Assembly: GCA_963720705.1 (NCBI GenBank) | Contig: CAVRGJ010000007.1 | Location: 620,001 to 684,000, forward strand | Direction of reading: 5' to 3' | Length of the DNA stretch: 64,000 bases | From: DASWJZ01 sp963720705 | Lineage (GTDB): Bacteria > Pseudomonadota > Alphaproteobacteria > Rhizobiales > Afifellaceae | Translations under genes and position numbers: made by a program | Part shown: positions 27,118 to 33,868 of the stretch, in pieces | How the letters are laid out: every line of letters begins with the position of its first letter | How positions within the stretch are numbered: the first letter of the stretch is position 1 | The notes under the pieces: model-generated | The model's database searches: none | What the model was told of the DNA's origin: nothing | What the model saw: only the letters and a program-made list of their open reading frames with translations

Positions 27118-27145
27118 GCCGCAGAGCAAGCAACAACTCTGCGGC
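27118..27145 (-). terminator. strong hairpin after the XkdF-like gene
   Basis: GCCGCAGAG and CTCTGCGGC form a perfect nine-base-pair stem with a ten-base loop, about 53 bases past the stop of the gene ending at 27198. There is no U tract on the minus strand, so it may be a stabilising or Rho-type end rather than an intrinsic terminator. The gap 26936-27197 has no convincing gene and separates the phage-like genes from the cargo operon. Confidence 0.4.
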
Positions 27146-27197
27146 CCGATCCCGAGGACGCCACGGGGGCGGAGCGGCGCGTCTCGGGAAGCTTCAA

Positions 27198-27836
27198 TCA
27201 TGCTGGTCGACCGTATGCGCGCTGGAACACGTCCGGGTATCTTTGCCGGCAGGTGATCATCGCCGCATCCGGCGACACGCCCTGCGACGTGAGAGAGGCG
27301 CAAAGATCGTGGAATTCCCGCTGAGCCGCGGTCAGCGGCATCGTTGTGCCCGGCATGAAATTCAAGCGCTCGCCCTGCGGCACGATCTGCTTGAAAGCAG
27401 CCTCGAACTCTTCTGGATGTTCGGTGCGGGCCCGCGACATCGCCACGTCCCGGCCAACCTTGTCGCGCTTCGCGATCTTGTCGACGCGATCTTCGAAGGC
27501 GGCTTCGGCCTTCGAGAGCAGAGCCGGCCGCGCTGTCTCCGCCGCTTTGGCGATCATCTCGTCCCCGGCACGTTGGTACTTCTCCAAAAGGGATGGATGA
27601 TCGCGGGCGGCTGAGCTGAGGGCATCGACCGCGGACATGCCGTGCGCTTTGCGAAGGTGCGCGCAGGCGTCCTCGAAGCTCGCGAAAGACATGACCTTCT
27701 TCTCCATCTTCTTGCTGTCCTCGTCATCGGCGTGACGCTTGAACAGAGTTATCCGCGCATGCGGGTTGGCGGGCGCGTCCACGAGACTGAGCTCCGTGAG
27801 ACGAATTGACTTCAGTCGGGCGGGGCGCTTCGTCAC
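27198..27836 (-). CDS. phage XkdF-like (prohead protease-related) protein
   Basis: The product is 212 residues with a GTG start and AGGAGAG before it. The N-terminus reads IRLTELSLVDAPANPHARITLFKR. This is the hallmark that precedes the C-terminal region of XkdF-type putative serine proteases in tailed phages. The protease domain itself is missing; a helical region follows (DACAHLRKAHG, EHPEEFEAAFK). It looks like a stand-alone derivative of a capsid-maturation protein. It is the last gene of the phage-like unit. Confidence 0.68.
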   Translation of the reverse strand: MTKRPARLKSIRLTELSLVDAPANPHARITLFKRHADDEDSKKMEKKVMSFASFEDACAHLRKAHGMSAVDALSSAARDHPSLLEKYQRAGDEMIAKAAETARPALLSKAEAAFEDRVDKIAKRDKVGRDVAMSRARTEHPEEFEAAFKQIVPQGERLNFMPGTTMPLTAAQREFHDLCASLTSQGVSPDAAMITCRQRYPDVFQRAYGRPA

Positions 27837-27845
27837 GTCGCTCTC

Positions 27846-28451
27846 CTAGTTCCAACTGACCAAGCCATAGCCGGCCAGCGAATTTCGCCAGCCCTGCTCA
27901 AACTCGGCGATCTGTCGACTTCGCAGCGCGTTGATACGATGTCGACGTGCCTCCCTGTGGTCGCCGGTGGCGGCCTCGCGCTCAGCTGCGGCCCAGAAAC
28001 TCTCGCGCAGTTCTTTCGACCGAAAGCGCACGTAGGCGCGGTCGCGATCATCGAGCGCGCGGCCATTGCGGTCTTTGCGAATTGGTCCAGACGCGAGGTC
28101 GTCTTCGAGCATCGCACGCAATTCCATCAATTGCCGGCGTTCGGCCTTCAGCTCCTGCAACCGGTAGGAATCTCGCGATGTGCTTTCGAGCGCCTCGATG
28201 TGCTGGGCGACGATGGCGGCGTGCTTGTCCAGCTCTGCAATCTCGGTCAGCACGATCGCCTCGTGCTCCTGCTGGAGCATTTCGTCGCGGCGCATCTCCT
28301 CGACCTCGTCGGAGCGCGTAACCGGTGGCGGTTTCGGGTGCAGGTCTGTCACGCCGACGGCTTTGATGCCGAGCGCCTGGAGGCGCAGCGCCTTGCGCTT
28401 GAAGTATCCCATGTCGGGATCGCTCTCGGCGGCAAGTACTCGGGCGGGCAT
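27846..28451 (-). CDS. unknown helical protein of the element
   Basis: The product is 201 residues with AAGGAGAC before the ATG at 28451. The middle is strongly helical and charged (EMLQQEHEAIVLTEIAELDKHAAIVAQHIEALE, about residues 60-95), compatible with a coiled coil. The C-terminus is Arg-rich (HREARRHRINALRSRQIAEFEQGWRNS). No family is recognised. It stands nine bases before the XkdF-like gene. A scaffold-like or DNA-packaging role would suit the context but is not shown. Confidence 0.65.
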   Translation of the reverse strand: MPARVLAAESDPDMGYFKRKALRLQALGIKAVGVTDLHPKPPPVTRSDEVEEMRRDEMLQQEHEAIVLTEIAELDKHAAIVAQHIEALESTSRDSYRLQELKAERRQLMELRAMLEDDLASGPIRKDRNGRALDDRDRAYVRFRSKELRESFWAAAEREAATGDHREARRHRINALRSRQIAEFEQGWRNSLAGYGLVSWN

Positions 28452-28513
28452 GGTTGTCTCCTTCTCGGGGTCGGGCCGTCATCACGACGGGCCCTTCTGT
28501 GATTGATCGGCGA

Positions 28514-29197
28514 CTACGCGGCGTCGCGCTCCTCGTCGGATTCGGGTGGAAGTAGCCAAGGTGGCGGAAAGTGCTCGACCGGCTCGGGCGTGAGGGGGCC
28601 GAACTCATCGAAGGCGCGCGGTCCGTAATGGCGCCCGCCGGATCGGCTCAGAGAGTTGCTGACGCGTGTTCTCGGCTTCGGCGCGGCCACCCTAGCCGGG
28701 AGGGCCTCCGACTCATCCTCAACACTCTGAGTGCGAAGGCGGCGGGGGATGTAGCGACGGACCCCGCGGCGACGCCTGGCGTGTGCGTTGTCGTCGAGGT
28801 CTTCGTCGGGCTCTGCGTCGGGCTCGACGGCAGGGGCGCCGAGGCGCGCCATGATCGCGTCCTGCATAACTTGGCGGGCCGCGGCGTCCGGTTCCGTGCC
28901 GCCCTCGACCAGCCGCTTGAACTCGGCGAGCTGGCGCTGATCCATCAGCGCAACGGCGGCGTAACGCCACGGCTCGGCCGGCGGTCGCGCGGCGGCTTCG
29001 GCTGCGGCGCGCTCGGCTGCTTCCTTCTCCAGCGTCGAGACAAAGATCGCGAGATCGACCTTGGCATTCCGCGGTGCGCGGGCCAGTGCCCGAGTGACGA
29101 GATCGGCGTGCCGGGTGGCGAGGTCAGCCAAGGCGGACATGCCATTCACGAAACGGCGGCGGTCAAGTTCTCTGAGGATGTGACCGACCGTTGGCAT
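28514..29197 (-). CDS. unknown protein of the element
   Basis: The product is 227 residues. An N-terminal helical part (RELDRRRFVNGMSALADLATRHADLV) is followed by Ala/Glu-rich helices. A low-complexity acidic stretch (PDAEPDEDLDD) runs into an Arg-rich ARRRRGVRRYIPRRLR segment, then a Pro-rich tail. It reads like a nucleic-acid-binding or disordered phage accessory protein. No family is recognised. It starts three bases after the stop of the terminase-like gene, so it is coupled. Confidence 0.62.
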   Translation of the reverse strand: MPTVGHILRELDRRRFVNGMSALADLATRHADLVTRALARAPRNAKVDLAIFVSTLEKEAAERAAAEAAARPPAEPWRYAAVALMDQRQLAEFKRLVEGGTEPDAAARQVMQDAIMARLGAPAVEPDAEPDEDLDDNAHARRRRGVRRYIPRRLRTQSVEDESEALPARVAAPKPRTRVSNSLSRSGGRHYGPRAFDEFGPLTPEPVEHFPPPWLLPPESDEERDAA

Positions 29198-29200
29198 TGG

Positions 29201-29599
29201 CTACGCCTCTGTAGTCTGCGCGCGCACGAGACGGCCAACCTCGTCGGCGCTTAGCAGCTCGCCCGGCTCGTCGGCGTCGATCCCCAAGCGAGTCATCACG
29301 CGCCGCAGTTCGCTTACCAACCTGAGCAACTCGTCGGTCGCCACGTCTGCGCCGAGGGCGATCTTCGCGTCGATGGCTTCGCGGCGGACGATCAGCGAAG
29401 CGGCGGACCTGCACAGCTGCTCGCTCCGCCCGCCCGTCCTGTGCATGAGGTCGAGGTAGCAGTCGCGCCATCGGCGACCGACGGCGGAGCGCATGTCTAC
29501 GCCGAGCCTGCCGTTGGCGATGCGCGAGCGCGAAGCGGCCGGCATGTCGGCCAGCCGAGGGCGGGTAGCGGGCGAATTGGATAGGCTCATGCCCGGCAT
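29201..29599 (-). CDS. terminase small-subunit-like protein
   Basis: The product is 132 residues. The pattern G-R-R-W-R-D-x-Y-x-D-L followed by LCRSAASLIVRREAIDAKIALG and ELLRLVSELRRVMTRLGI resembles the small proteins found with terminases in rhizobial prophages and satellites (W-R-D ... L-V-R-R-A ... L-x-R-x-L-x-x-L-G). The resemblance is by memory and not proven. Starts at 29599 or 29590 are both possible. No large terminase gene is present, so if functional it would redirect a helper packaging machine. Confidence 0.5.
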   Translation of the reverse strand: MPGMSLSNSPATRPRLADMPAASRSRIANGRLGVDMRSAVGRRWRDCYLDLMHRTGGRSEQLCRSAASLIVRREAIDAKIALGADVATDELLRLVSELRRVMTRLGIDADEPGELLSADEVGRLVRAQTTEA

Positions 29600-29715
29600 T
29601 TTAGCCCGAACGCGCTGCCGGGGCTATTGAAAACCGGGGGTTGGAGCGGGGGCTAACGGCGCTTACCGGCGGAACATCCGCTGATTCCTTCGGTCGCGGC
29701 GGCGAAGGTCACCGC

Positions 29716-30174
29716 CTAACTCGTGCCGTCGGCCGGTCGCCGCGGCGCGTGCACAGAGCTATTTTTCGCGGGGGGTGGTCGGGTCGGCTCTCGGCCCCCG
29801 AGAGACGACGGACAGGGGTTCACCCACACGAGCCGGAGCTTCGGGCGCGGTCGGTAGCGCGCGATCTTGCGTCGTCGCGGTCTCTCAGCGAGTTGTGTCC
29901 GGTACCATCGGCGCGCTGCGCGCTGCCACTCGACGGGGTGGGGACCGTCGAGCTGGTAGGATCGCGGTCGAGCTAGGTCGTCGAGCACGTTGTCTCGGCC
30001 GCACGTTATCAGGCGGGCGAAGAACGGGTCGTCGGGATGGAGCACGCGATACCGATCTGGATAGAACGTCCCCTGCCCCACCTGCGTGAAGCCGAGCCTC
30101 ACCATCTCTGGGGTCAGCGGACGCACGTCGCTCGCCGGTCGGGGTCGCGCGGTTCTTTCCTGCCTCGCCGTCAT
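29716..30174 (-). CDS. unknown basic protein of the element
   Basis: The product is 152 residues, Arg/Pro-rich at both ends. The core holds LTPEMVRLGFTQVGQGTFYPDRYRVLHPDDPFFARLI and HPVEWQRAARRWYRTQLAERPRRRKIARYR. Its ATG at 30174 overlaps the stop of the 83-residue gene by four bases. The gap to the next gene (29600-29715) holds a short inverted repeat (TAGCCC/GGGCTA) and no gene. No family is recognised. Confidence 0.6.
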   Translation of the reverse strand: MTARQERTARPRPASDVRPLTPEMVRLGFTQVGQGTFYPDRYRVLHPDDPFFARLITCGRDNVLDDLARPRSYQLDGPHPVEWQRAARRWYRTQLAERPRRRKIARYRPRPKLRLVWVNPCPSSLGGREPTRPPPAKNSSVHAPRRPADGTS

Positions 30175-30422
30175 CGGGCCCTCCTCGCCAGGAAGACATA
30201 CTCGCCCTTCGAGAGCCGGCCGCGGTGCTGTTCCAGGAGGGCGAGGAAGTCGTCCTTCGGCAGCCGGCCGCACTCCCGCTTCAGCTGCTCGTACAGGTCG
30301 AGGTCGTCGTCGTCGGGCTGGGGTAGCTCGGGTTCGAGTGCGAACCTCACGGTCGGGCCGTCGTCGTCCTCTCCCGTCGGGAGGCTGGCGGCGTACTCGA
30401 CCTGTCGGAAGTAGTCCGCCAT
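30171..30422 (-). CDS. unknown acidic 83-residue protein
   Basis: It starts at the ATG at 30422 and reads MADYFRQVEYAASL, then a strongly acidic middle (PELPQPDDDDLDLYEQLKRE), and ends LPKDDFLALLEQHRGRLSKGEYVFLARRAR. Acidic DNA-mimic-like proteins are common in phage elements, but no family is recognised here. The frame is open well upstream (to 31046) through the winged-helix gene, but that is a shadow. It overlaps the end of the winged-helix gene by 76 bases in another frame and the next gene by four. Confidence 0.65.
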   Translation of the reverse strand: MADYFRQVEYAASLPTGEDDDGPTVRFALEPELPQPDDDDLDLYEQLKRECGRLPKDDFLALLEQHRGRLSKGEYVFLARRAR

Positions 30423-30997
30423 TCCGTCCTCCTTCCTGCGCGCAGCGGCGCGCCCGCGCCCTCCGGGCGCAGCGCCGCTTTCGCGCGCGCGTGTAGTATC
30501 CCTCCCGTAGGGAGGGGGATTTGGGCGGCGTGGAGGCCGCCGTTTTGGGGCGTGGTTGACCGCCGTTCTCGCTCCGACAACGGCGGTCGTCTCGCCGCTG
30601 TTTGGGTACCTGTCAGTCGGTAGGCGTTCGTCCTGCCGACGCCGCCGGGCGACTGTTCGACCTGGATCAGCCCGACCGCCTCCAGCTTCCGCACTGCACG
30701 CTGCACCGTGCGCCTCTCCAACCCGAGCTCTTTCGCCAGTCGCTCCACACCCGGGAATGCGACAAGCTGGCCCGACCGCCGGAACTCGTCTGCCGAGTCG
30801 GAGAGCTGGGCGAAGTGGTGGAGCATCATCGCGACCCCGTTCTCGCTGCCGGCGAGGCTCGCGCGGGCCGCTGCCACCAGCCAGCGGTCGAGGGCGTGCC
30901 ACAGGTCGCCCTTCGACCGTCGCGCGCCATGGACGTCGGCCGACGTCCATTCGTGATCCGATTCCGCTGCTGCTTCGGCGCGGCGTATGTAGGTCAT
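30347..30997 (-). CDS. winged helix-turn-helix protein, possible replication or control protein
   Basis: The product is 216 residues. A DNA-binding winged helix is clear at about residues 85-130: GVERLAKELGLERRTVQRAVRKLEAVGLIQVEQSPGG, with wing and AYRLT. The rest is low-complexity and Arg/Thr-rich. Such proteins in small phage elements act as replication initiators or regulators. Its ATG overlaps the upstream stop by four bases. The C-terminal 25 residues overlap the start of the next gene, so the real end could be shorter if there is a frameshift. Confidence 0.7.
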   Translation of the reverse strand: MTYIRRAEAAAESDHEWTSADVHGARRSKGDLWHALDRWLVAAARASLAGSENGVAMMLHHFAQLSDSADEFRRSGQLVAFPGVERLAKELGLERRTVQRAVRKLEAVGLIQVEQSPGGVGRTNAYRLTGTQTAARRPPLSERERRSTTPQNGGLHAAQIPLPTGGILHARAKAALRPEGAGAPLRAGRRTEWRTTSDRSSTPPASRRERTTTARP

Positions 30998-31476
30998 GGT
31001 GTTGCTCCACTTCGCTCAAACGGCAACATACGGTCCCGCCCCCCAAGCGGCCTTTGCTTTGGGGGCGGGACTCCTTTGCTAGCGCAGCTCTGCAAAGTCT
31101 CGCTGCGGGCTTGCGAAGCGGCCAAGTCTGCCGCCCGGGCTTCGTCGACGAAGCGCGTGATGAAGTCCTGCGCGTTCAGGACGGGCGCGTAAGAGCCGAA
31201 CAGCGTGCGCCGGAGATTGTTTGTGTCGTAGATACCCAGATCGTTGCACGCCCGGGCGAACTGCTCCATCAGTTCGGGCGGCACATCGCCCATGGTGTGC
31301 ACGATGTGCTGGAGTTCCTCGGCGTCGTGCTCCACCTCTTCTCGCACGTCGCGGATGTCCGCCTGGCACATCGTGCTAAGCCATTCGGCGGCAGTCTTCG
31401 CCGTGAAGTGCTCATTGTTCCGCCGGCCGTTACGCCGCCCGCGCTTCATCTTCGACTCGTGCTTGGTCCTCGGCAT
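30994..31476 (-). CDS. unknown 160-residue protein, head of the phage-like operon
   Basis: A good AAGGAGAG lies six bases before the ATG at 31476. The N-terminus is very basic (MPRTKHESKMKRGRRNGRRN), then AAEWLSTMCQADIRDVREEVEHDAEELQHIV and a helical VLNAQDFITRFVDEARAAD. No family is recognised. It is the first of a chain of overlapping genes read toward the tRNA end. The basic leader suggests nucleic-acid contact. Confidence 0.65.
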   Translation of the reverse strand: MPRTKHESKMKRGRRNGRRNNEHFTAKTAAEWLSTMCQADIRDVREEVEHDAEELQHIVHTMGDVPPELMEQFARACNDLGIYDTNNLRRTLFGSYAPVLNAQDFITRFVDEARAADLAASQARSETLQSCASKGVPPPKQRPLGGRDRMLPFERSGATP

Positions 31477-31573
31477 GCAAATCTCTCCTTCTTGGATTTT
31501 GCGCACGATTAGATCGTCCGCCGGGGGCGCCCCGTGCGCGTTCAAACGGCCCCCAGCGATTTCGGAAAAAGGA

Positions 31574-31780
31574 TCAGCGCTTAGAGGTATTGCGGGCGGC
31601 GATGCGCGCGTGCTGCCACGTGCGGATTTCTGATGACAACCAGCCCTTCGCCCGCTCGCCCAACTTGATGGGCTGCGGGAAGTCGCCCTTGTCGATGTAG
31701 TGCTGGATTTGGGTTCGCCGCAGGCCGGTGTACTTCGGCAGATCGGCGAGACGGATGACTTCGTCCAGTCGCTGGTCCAT
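31574..31780 (-). CDS. alpA: AlpA family phage transcriptional regulator
   Basis: The product is 68 residues. It matches the MerR-like single helix-turn-helix of AlpA/excisionase proteins: IRLADLPKYTGLRRTQIQHYIDKGDFPQPIKLGERAKGW-x-x-S-E-I-x-x-W. In P4-type elements AlpA acts on integrase or excision control. It lies between the integrase unit and the phage-like operon on the same strand. A palindrome lies about 85 bases upstream. Confidence 0.88.
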   Translation of the reverse strand: MDQRLDEVIRLADLPKYTGLRRTQIQHYIDKGDFPQPIKLGERAKGWLSSEIRTWQHARIAARNTSKR

Positions 31781-31864
31781 CTTAGGGCTCCTTCTCCGGC
31801 GCCGTTGCGCGCCGCTTATGAGCCCTTCATACGCGCTAGCTCTCGACCTGAATCCGGCAACAAG

Positions 31865-31885
31865 TTTCCGCCGGTCCGGCGAAAA
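31865..31885. promoter_or_regulatory. palindromic operator-like site upstream of alpA
   Basis: CGCCGG-T-CCGGCG lies within a wider imperfect inverted repeat (TTT to AAA at the edges, one mismatched pair). The single-base centre is too tight for an RNA hairpin, so a dimeric protein site is more likely than a terminator. It falls directly after the integrase-linked gene stop (31890) and upstream of alpA. Confidence 0.4.
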
Positions 31886-31889
31886 GTAT

Positions 31890-32234
31890 TTACCGCCGCG
31901 GTGGCCCTTCGATCATGCGCTTGATCGTTGACACGGCGAGCCGACGCGAGCCTGCGTGCACGAGCGTCTGTCGGACATCCTCGGCGACCTGATCGAGCGC
32001 CTGGCCTTTTGGCACCCCGGCCGCGATCAGGTTCTGCCGCCGGACGCGCGCCACCGCTATCCACCCTTCGTGCCGCAGGCGTACTCCCCGGCGCAGACGC
32101 GGGCGACCCGTCTTCGTCGCTCGGTCGAGGAGCGCGCGGGCCATATCGGTCGGCAGGCTCACCTTCGTCTGCCCTTCTGCCTCCGCTCGCTGCACGATCT
32201 CTTCGACGCTGGCGAGCGGATCGTCGGAGTTCAT
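31890..32234 (-). CDS. unknown protein coupled to the integrase
   Basis: The product is 114 residues from the ATG at 32234, which overlaps the integrase stop by four bases. It reads MNSDDPLASVEEIVQRAEAEGQTKVSLPTDMARALLDRATK, then a basic RPRLRRGVRLRHEGWIAVARVRRQNLIAAG and a C-terminal SRRLAVSTIKRMIEG. The last segment resembles one helix of a short DNA-binding domain. No family is recognised; a recombination accessory role fits its place. Confidence 0.65.
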   Translation of the reverse strand: MNSDDPLASVEEIVQRAEAEGQTKVSLPTDMARALLDRATKTGRPRLRRGVRLRHEGWIAVARVRRQNLIAAGVPKGQALDQVAEDVRQTLVHAGSRRLAVSTIKRMIEGPPRR

Positions 32235-33502
32235 GCCGCCCTCCCTGCGCCGATCGGCACCACGTCCGCGCCGCCCTTGCGGTCTGTCGCGCAGAACCGT
32301 GCCCACGCCTCCATCAGCTTGCGCCGCTTTTCCACGGCCGCCTTGCGTCGGTATGCCCGCTCAGTCTGCGATTTGATTGTGTGCGCCAGCGCTTCCTCGG
32401 CAAGCTCGCGCGGGAAGTTCGTCTCGTTGCCGGCGAAGTCGCGGAACGCGCTCCTCATGCCGTGGACTGTGATGTCGCCGCGCCCCATCCTCCGTAGCGT
32501 CGCCGTCATCGCCATGTTCGAGAGCCCAGCGCCGCTCTTCGTGGGCGCGATGAAGATGTGCGGGTTGCCCTTCTCGCGTGGCAGCGACGCGAGGACTTCC
32601 AGCGCACGCTCCGACAACGGCACGACGTGCTCTCGGCCAGCTTTCATCCGCTCGGCCGGCACGGTCCACGTGCGCGCCTGAAGGTCTATCTCGTCCCACT
32701 TCGCACCAAGCGTCTCGCCGGTCCTGGCCGCGGTGAGGACCGTGAATTCCAGCGCGCGGGCAGCAACCCCCTCACGTTCCTTCAGCGCCGACATGAAGCC
32801 CGGAAGGTCGGCGTAAGGCATCGCGGCGTGGTGCTTCGCTTCGCCGTTCGCCCGCGCTGGCAATAGGTGTTCGAGGTTGTCGGACCAGCGCGCCGGATTC
32901 GGTCCCTGCCTGTACTTGTTCGCGATGGCCCAGGAGAGCACGCCTTCGATGCGGCCGCGAAGGCGGCTCGCCGTCTCCGGCACCTTCTTCCAGATCGCCT
33001 CGACGACAGCGAGCACATCGTTGTTGGTGATCTCGTTGACGCGCAGTTTGCCGATCTTCGGGAAGGCGTAGGCCTCAAGCGTGGAAAGGAATTGCGCCCG
33101 GTGCTTCGCGTTCCGCCATTTGTCGCCGTGGACACGAAAATAACGCTCGGCTGCGTCGCGGAAGGTCGGGATGGCCGCGACCTTGCGCGCCTCCTCCGCG
33201 CGCGCGTCACGCTCCGCCCGGCGCGCCTCTATCGGGTCGACGCTGCGGGCGATCTTCTCGCGCGCCTCCCTCGCCAGTTCTCGCGCCGCGCGCAGGCTTA
33301 TGTCCCTGATCGAGCCCAACCCGTAGAAGCGCTCCTTCGGTTTGCCGTTCTCTTTCACGCCGTGCTGGTAGCGCAGCAGCCACGACTTCTTGCCGGTCGG
33401 GCCCACCTGAAGGTAAAGGCCGCGGGGCCCCGCTGGGTCCCGGTAGCGGCCAGGCTCCGTGAGCTTCGCGATGCGCTTCGCCGTCAAGTACTTCTGTGCC
33501 AT
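32231..33502 (-). CDS. int: P4-type tyrosine integrase
   Basis: The product is 423 residues. The N-terminal DUF4102 arm-binding domain reads YLTAKRIAKLTEPGRYRDPAGPRGLYLQV and continues. The catalytic domain has the first Arg in LTAARTGETLGAKWDEID, the HGMRSAFRDFAG box (H-x-x-R) and the Tyr in SQTERAYRR. All catalytic residues are visible, so it should be active. It is read into the element from its right end, next to attR, and is coupled to the 114-residue gene. P4-type integrases commonly use tRNA 3' ends, as here. Confidence 0.95.
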   Translation of the reverse strand: MAQKYLTAKRIAKLTEPGRYRDPAGPRGLYLQVGPTGKKSWLLRYQHGVKENGKPKERFYGLGSIRDISLRAARELAREAREKIARSVDPIEARRAERDARAEEARKVAAIPTFRDAAERYFRVHGDKWRNAKHRAQFLSTLEAYAFPKIGKLRVNEITNNDVLAVVEAIWKKVPETASRLRGRIEGVLSWAIANKYRQGPNPARWSDNLEHLLPARANGEAKHHAAMPYADLPGFMSALKEREGVAARALEFTVLTAARTGETLGAKWDEIDLQARTWTVPAERMKAGREHVVPLSERALEVLASLPREKGNPHIFIAPTKSGAGLSNMAMTATLRRMGRGDITVHGMRSAFRDFAGNETNFPRELAEEALAHTIKSQTERAYRRKAAVEKRRKLMEAWARFCATDRKGGADVVPIGAGRAA

Positions 33503-33561
33503 GGGTCCCTCCCGCCGATCTCGCCGGCCCCCGCGCCAACCCCCGGTCTGGCTCCCGGCTT

Positions 33562-33662
33562 TCAGCGGGCGTTATAGGCGCTCAACGGCGAATGGCAAAG
33601 TAGGAAATTACGGTGGCCCAGCGGTTTACGCCGTGTTGGCGGCGCTCAGCGGGCGCTATCGG
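33562..33662. repeat. two 17-bp direct repeats beside attR
   Basis: TCAGCGGGCGTTATAGG (33562-33578) and TCAGCGGGCGCTATCGG (33646-33662) differ at two of 17 positions and are 84 bases apart, between the integrase start and attR. This is where integrase arm-type sites are expected. The gap 33503-33677 has no gene. Confidence 0.45.
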
Positions 33663-33677
33663 GTTAGGCGGAGGCGG

Positions 33678-33868
33678 CCACCCCATCCGCCAACAATACG
33701 TGGCTTTGCGTAGGCTTTCTTACAACCTGGGGGGTGATCACTCTTCAACGCGATACGCCAATTCGCGGGCATTCGAAGTCGGCCCAGGACGCAGGGACTC
33801 TCTTCGACGGAGCTCTTCTTCGGCTGATCGTCAAAATCCGATCCGGCGCCGAGCGATGCCCATTAAGC
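33678..33868. repeat. right attachment-site repeat (attR), 191 bp
   Basis: It is identical to 24295-24485. It carries 15 bases of tRNA-Ser 3' end, then 176 bases of the original downstream DNA. The last six bases contain the final codon and stop of the LVIVD gene. The chromosomal sequence continues naturally into that gene on this side, so this copy joins element to chromosome. Confidence 0.93.

Larger units (their letters stand above)
24295..33868. mobile_element. integrated satellite-like or reduced-prophage element in tRNA-Ser
   Basis: One element unit is 9,383 bp, the spacing between the two identical 191-bp repeats. It contains a P4-type tyrosine recombinase at the right end, an AlpA-type regulator, a winged-helix protein, a terminase-small-subunit-like protein and an XkdF-like protease relative. 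All genes are read on the minus strand, away from the integrase end. No large terminase, portal, capsid or tail gene is seen, so it cannot make virions alone. The tRNA end holds a five-gene cargo operon with visibly lower GC (31 of 60 bases in 25141-25200, against 40 of 60 in 32461-32520). The phage-satellite interpretation is inference. Confidence 0.85.

Noticed and set aside
26802..27614. 270-residue plus-strand frame within the element
   Set aside because: It crosses an intergenic hairpin and is antisense to the XkdF-like gene, with Arg/His-rich shadow composition.
30171..31046. 291-residue version of the 83-residue gene
   Set aside because: The upstream part overlaps the winged-helix gene in another frame. 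The ATG at 30422 is the sensible start.
31865..31885. Intrinsic terminator for the integrase unit
   Set aside because: The centre of the palindrome is one base, too tight for an RNA loop, and no U tract follows on the minus strand.
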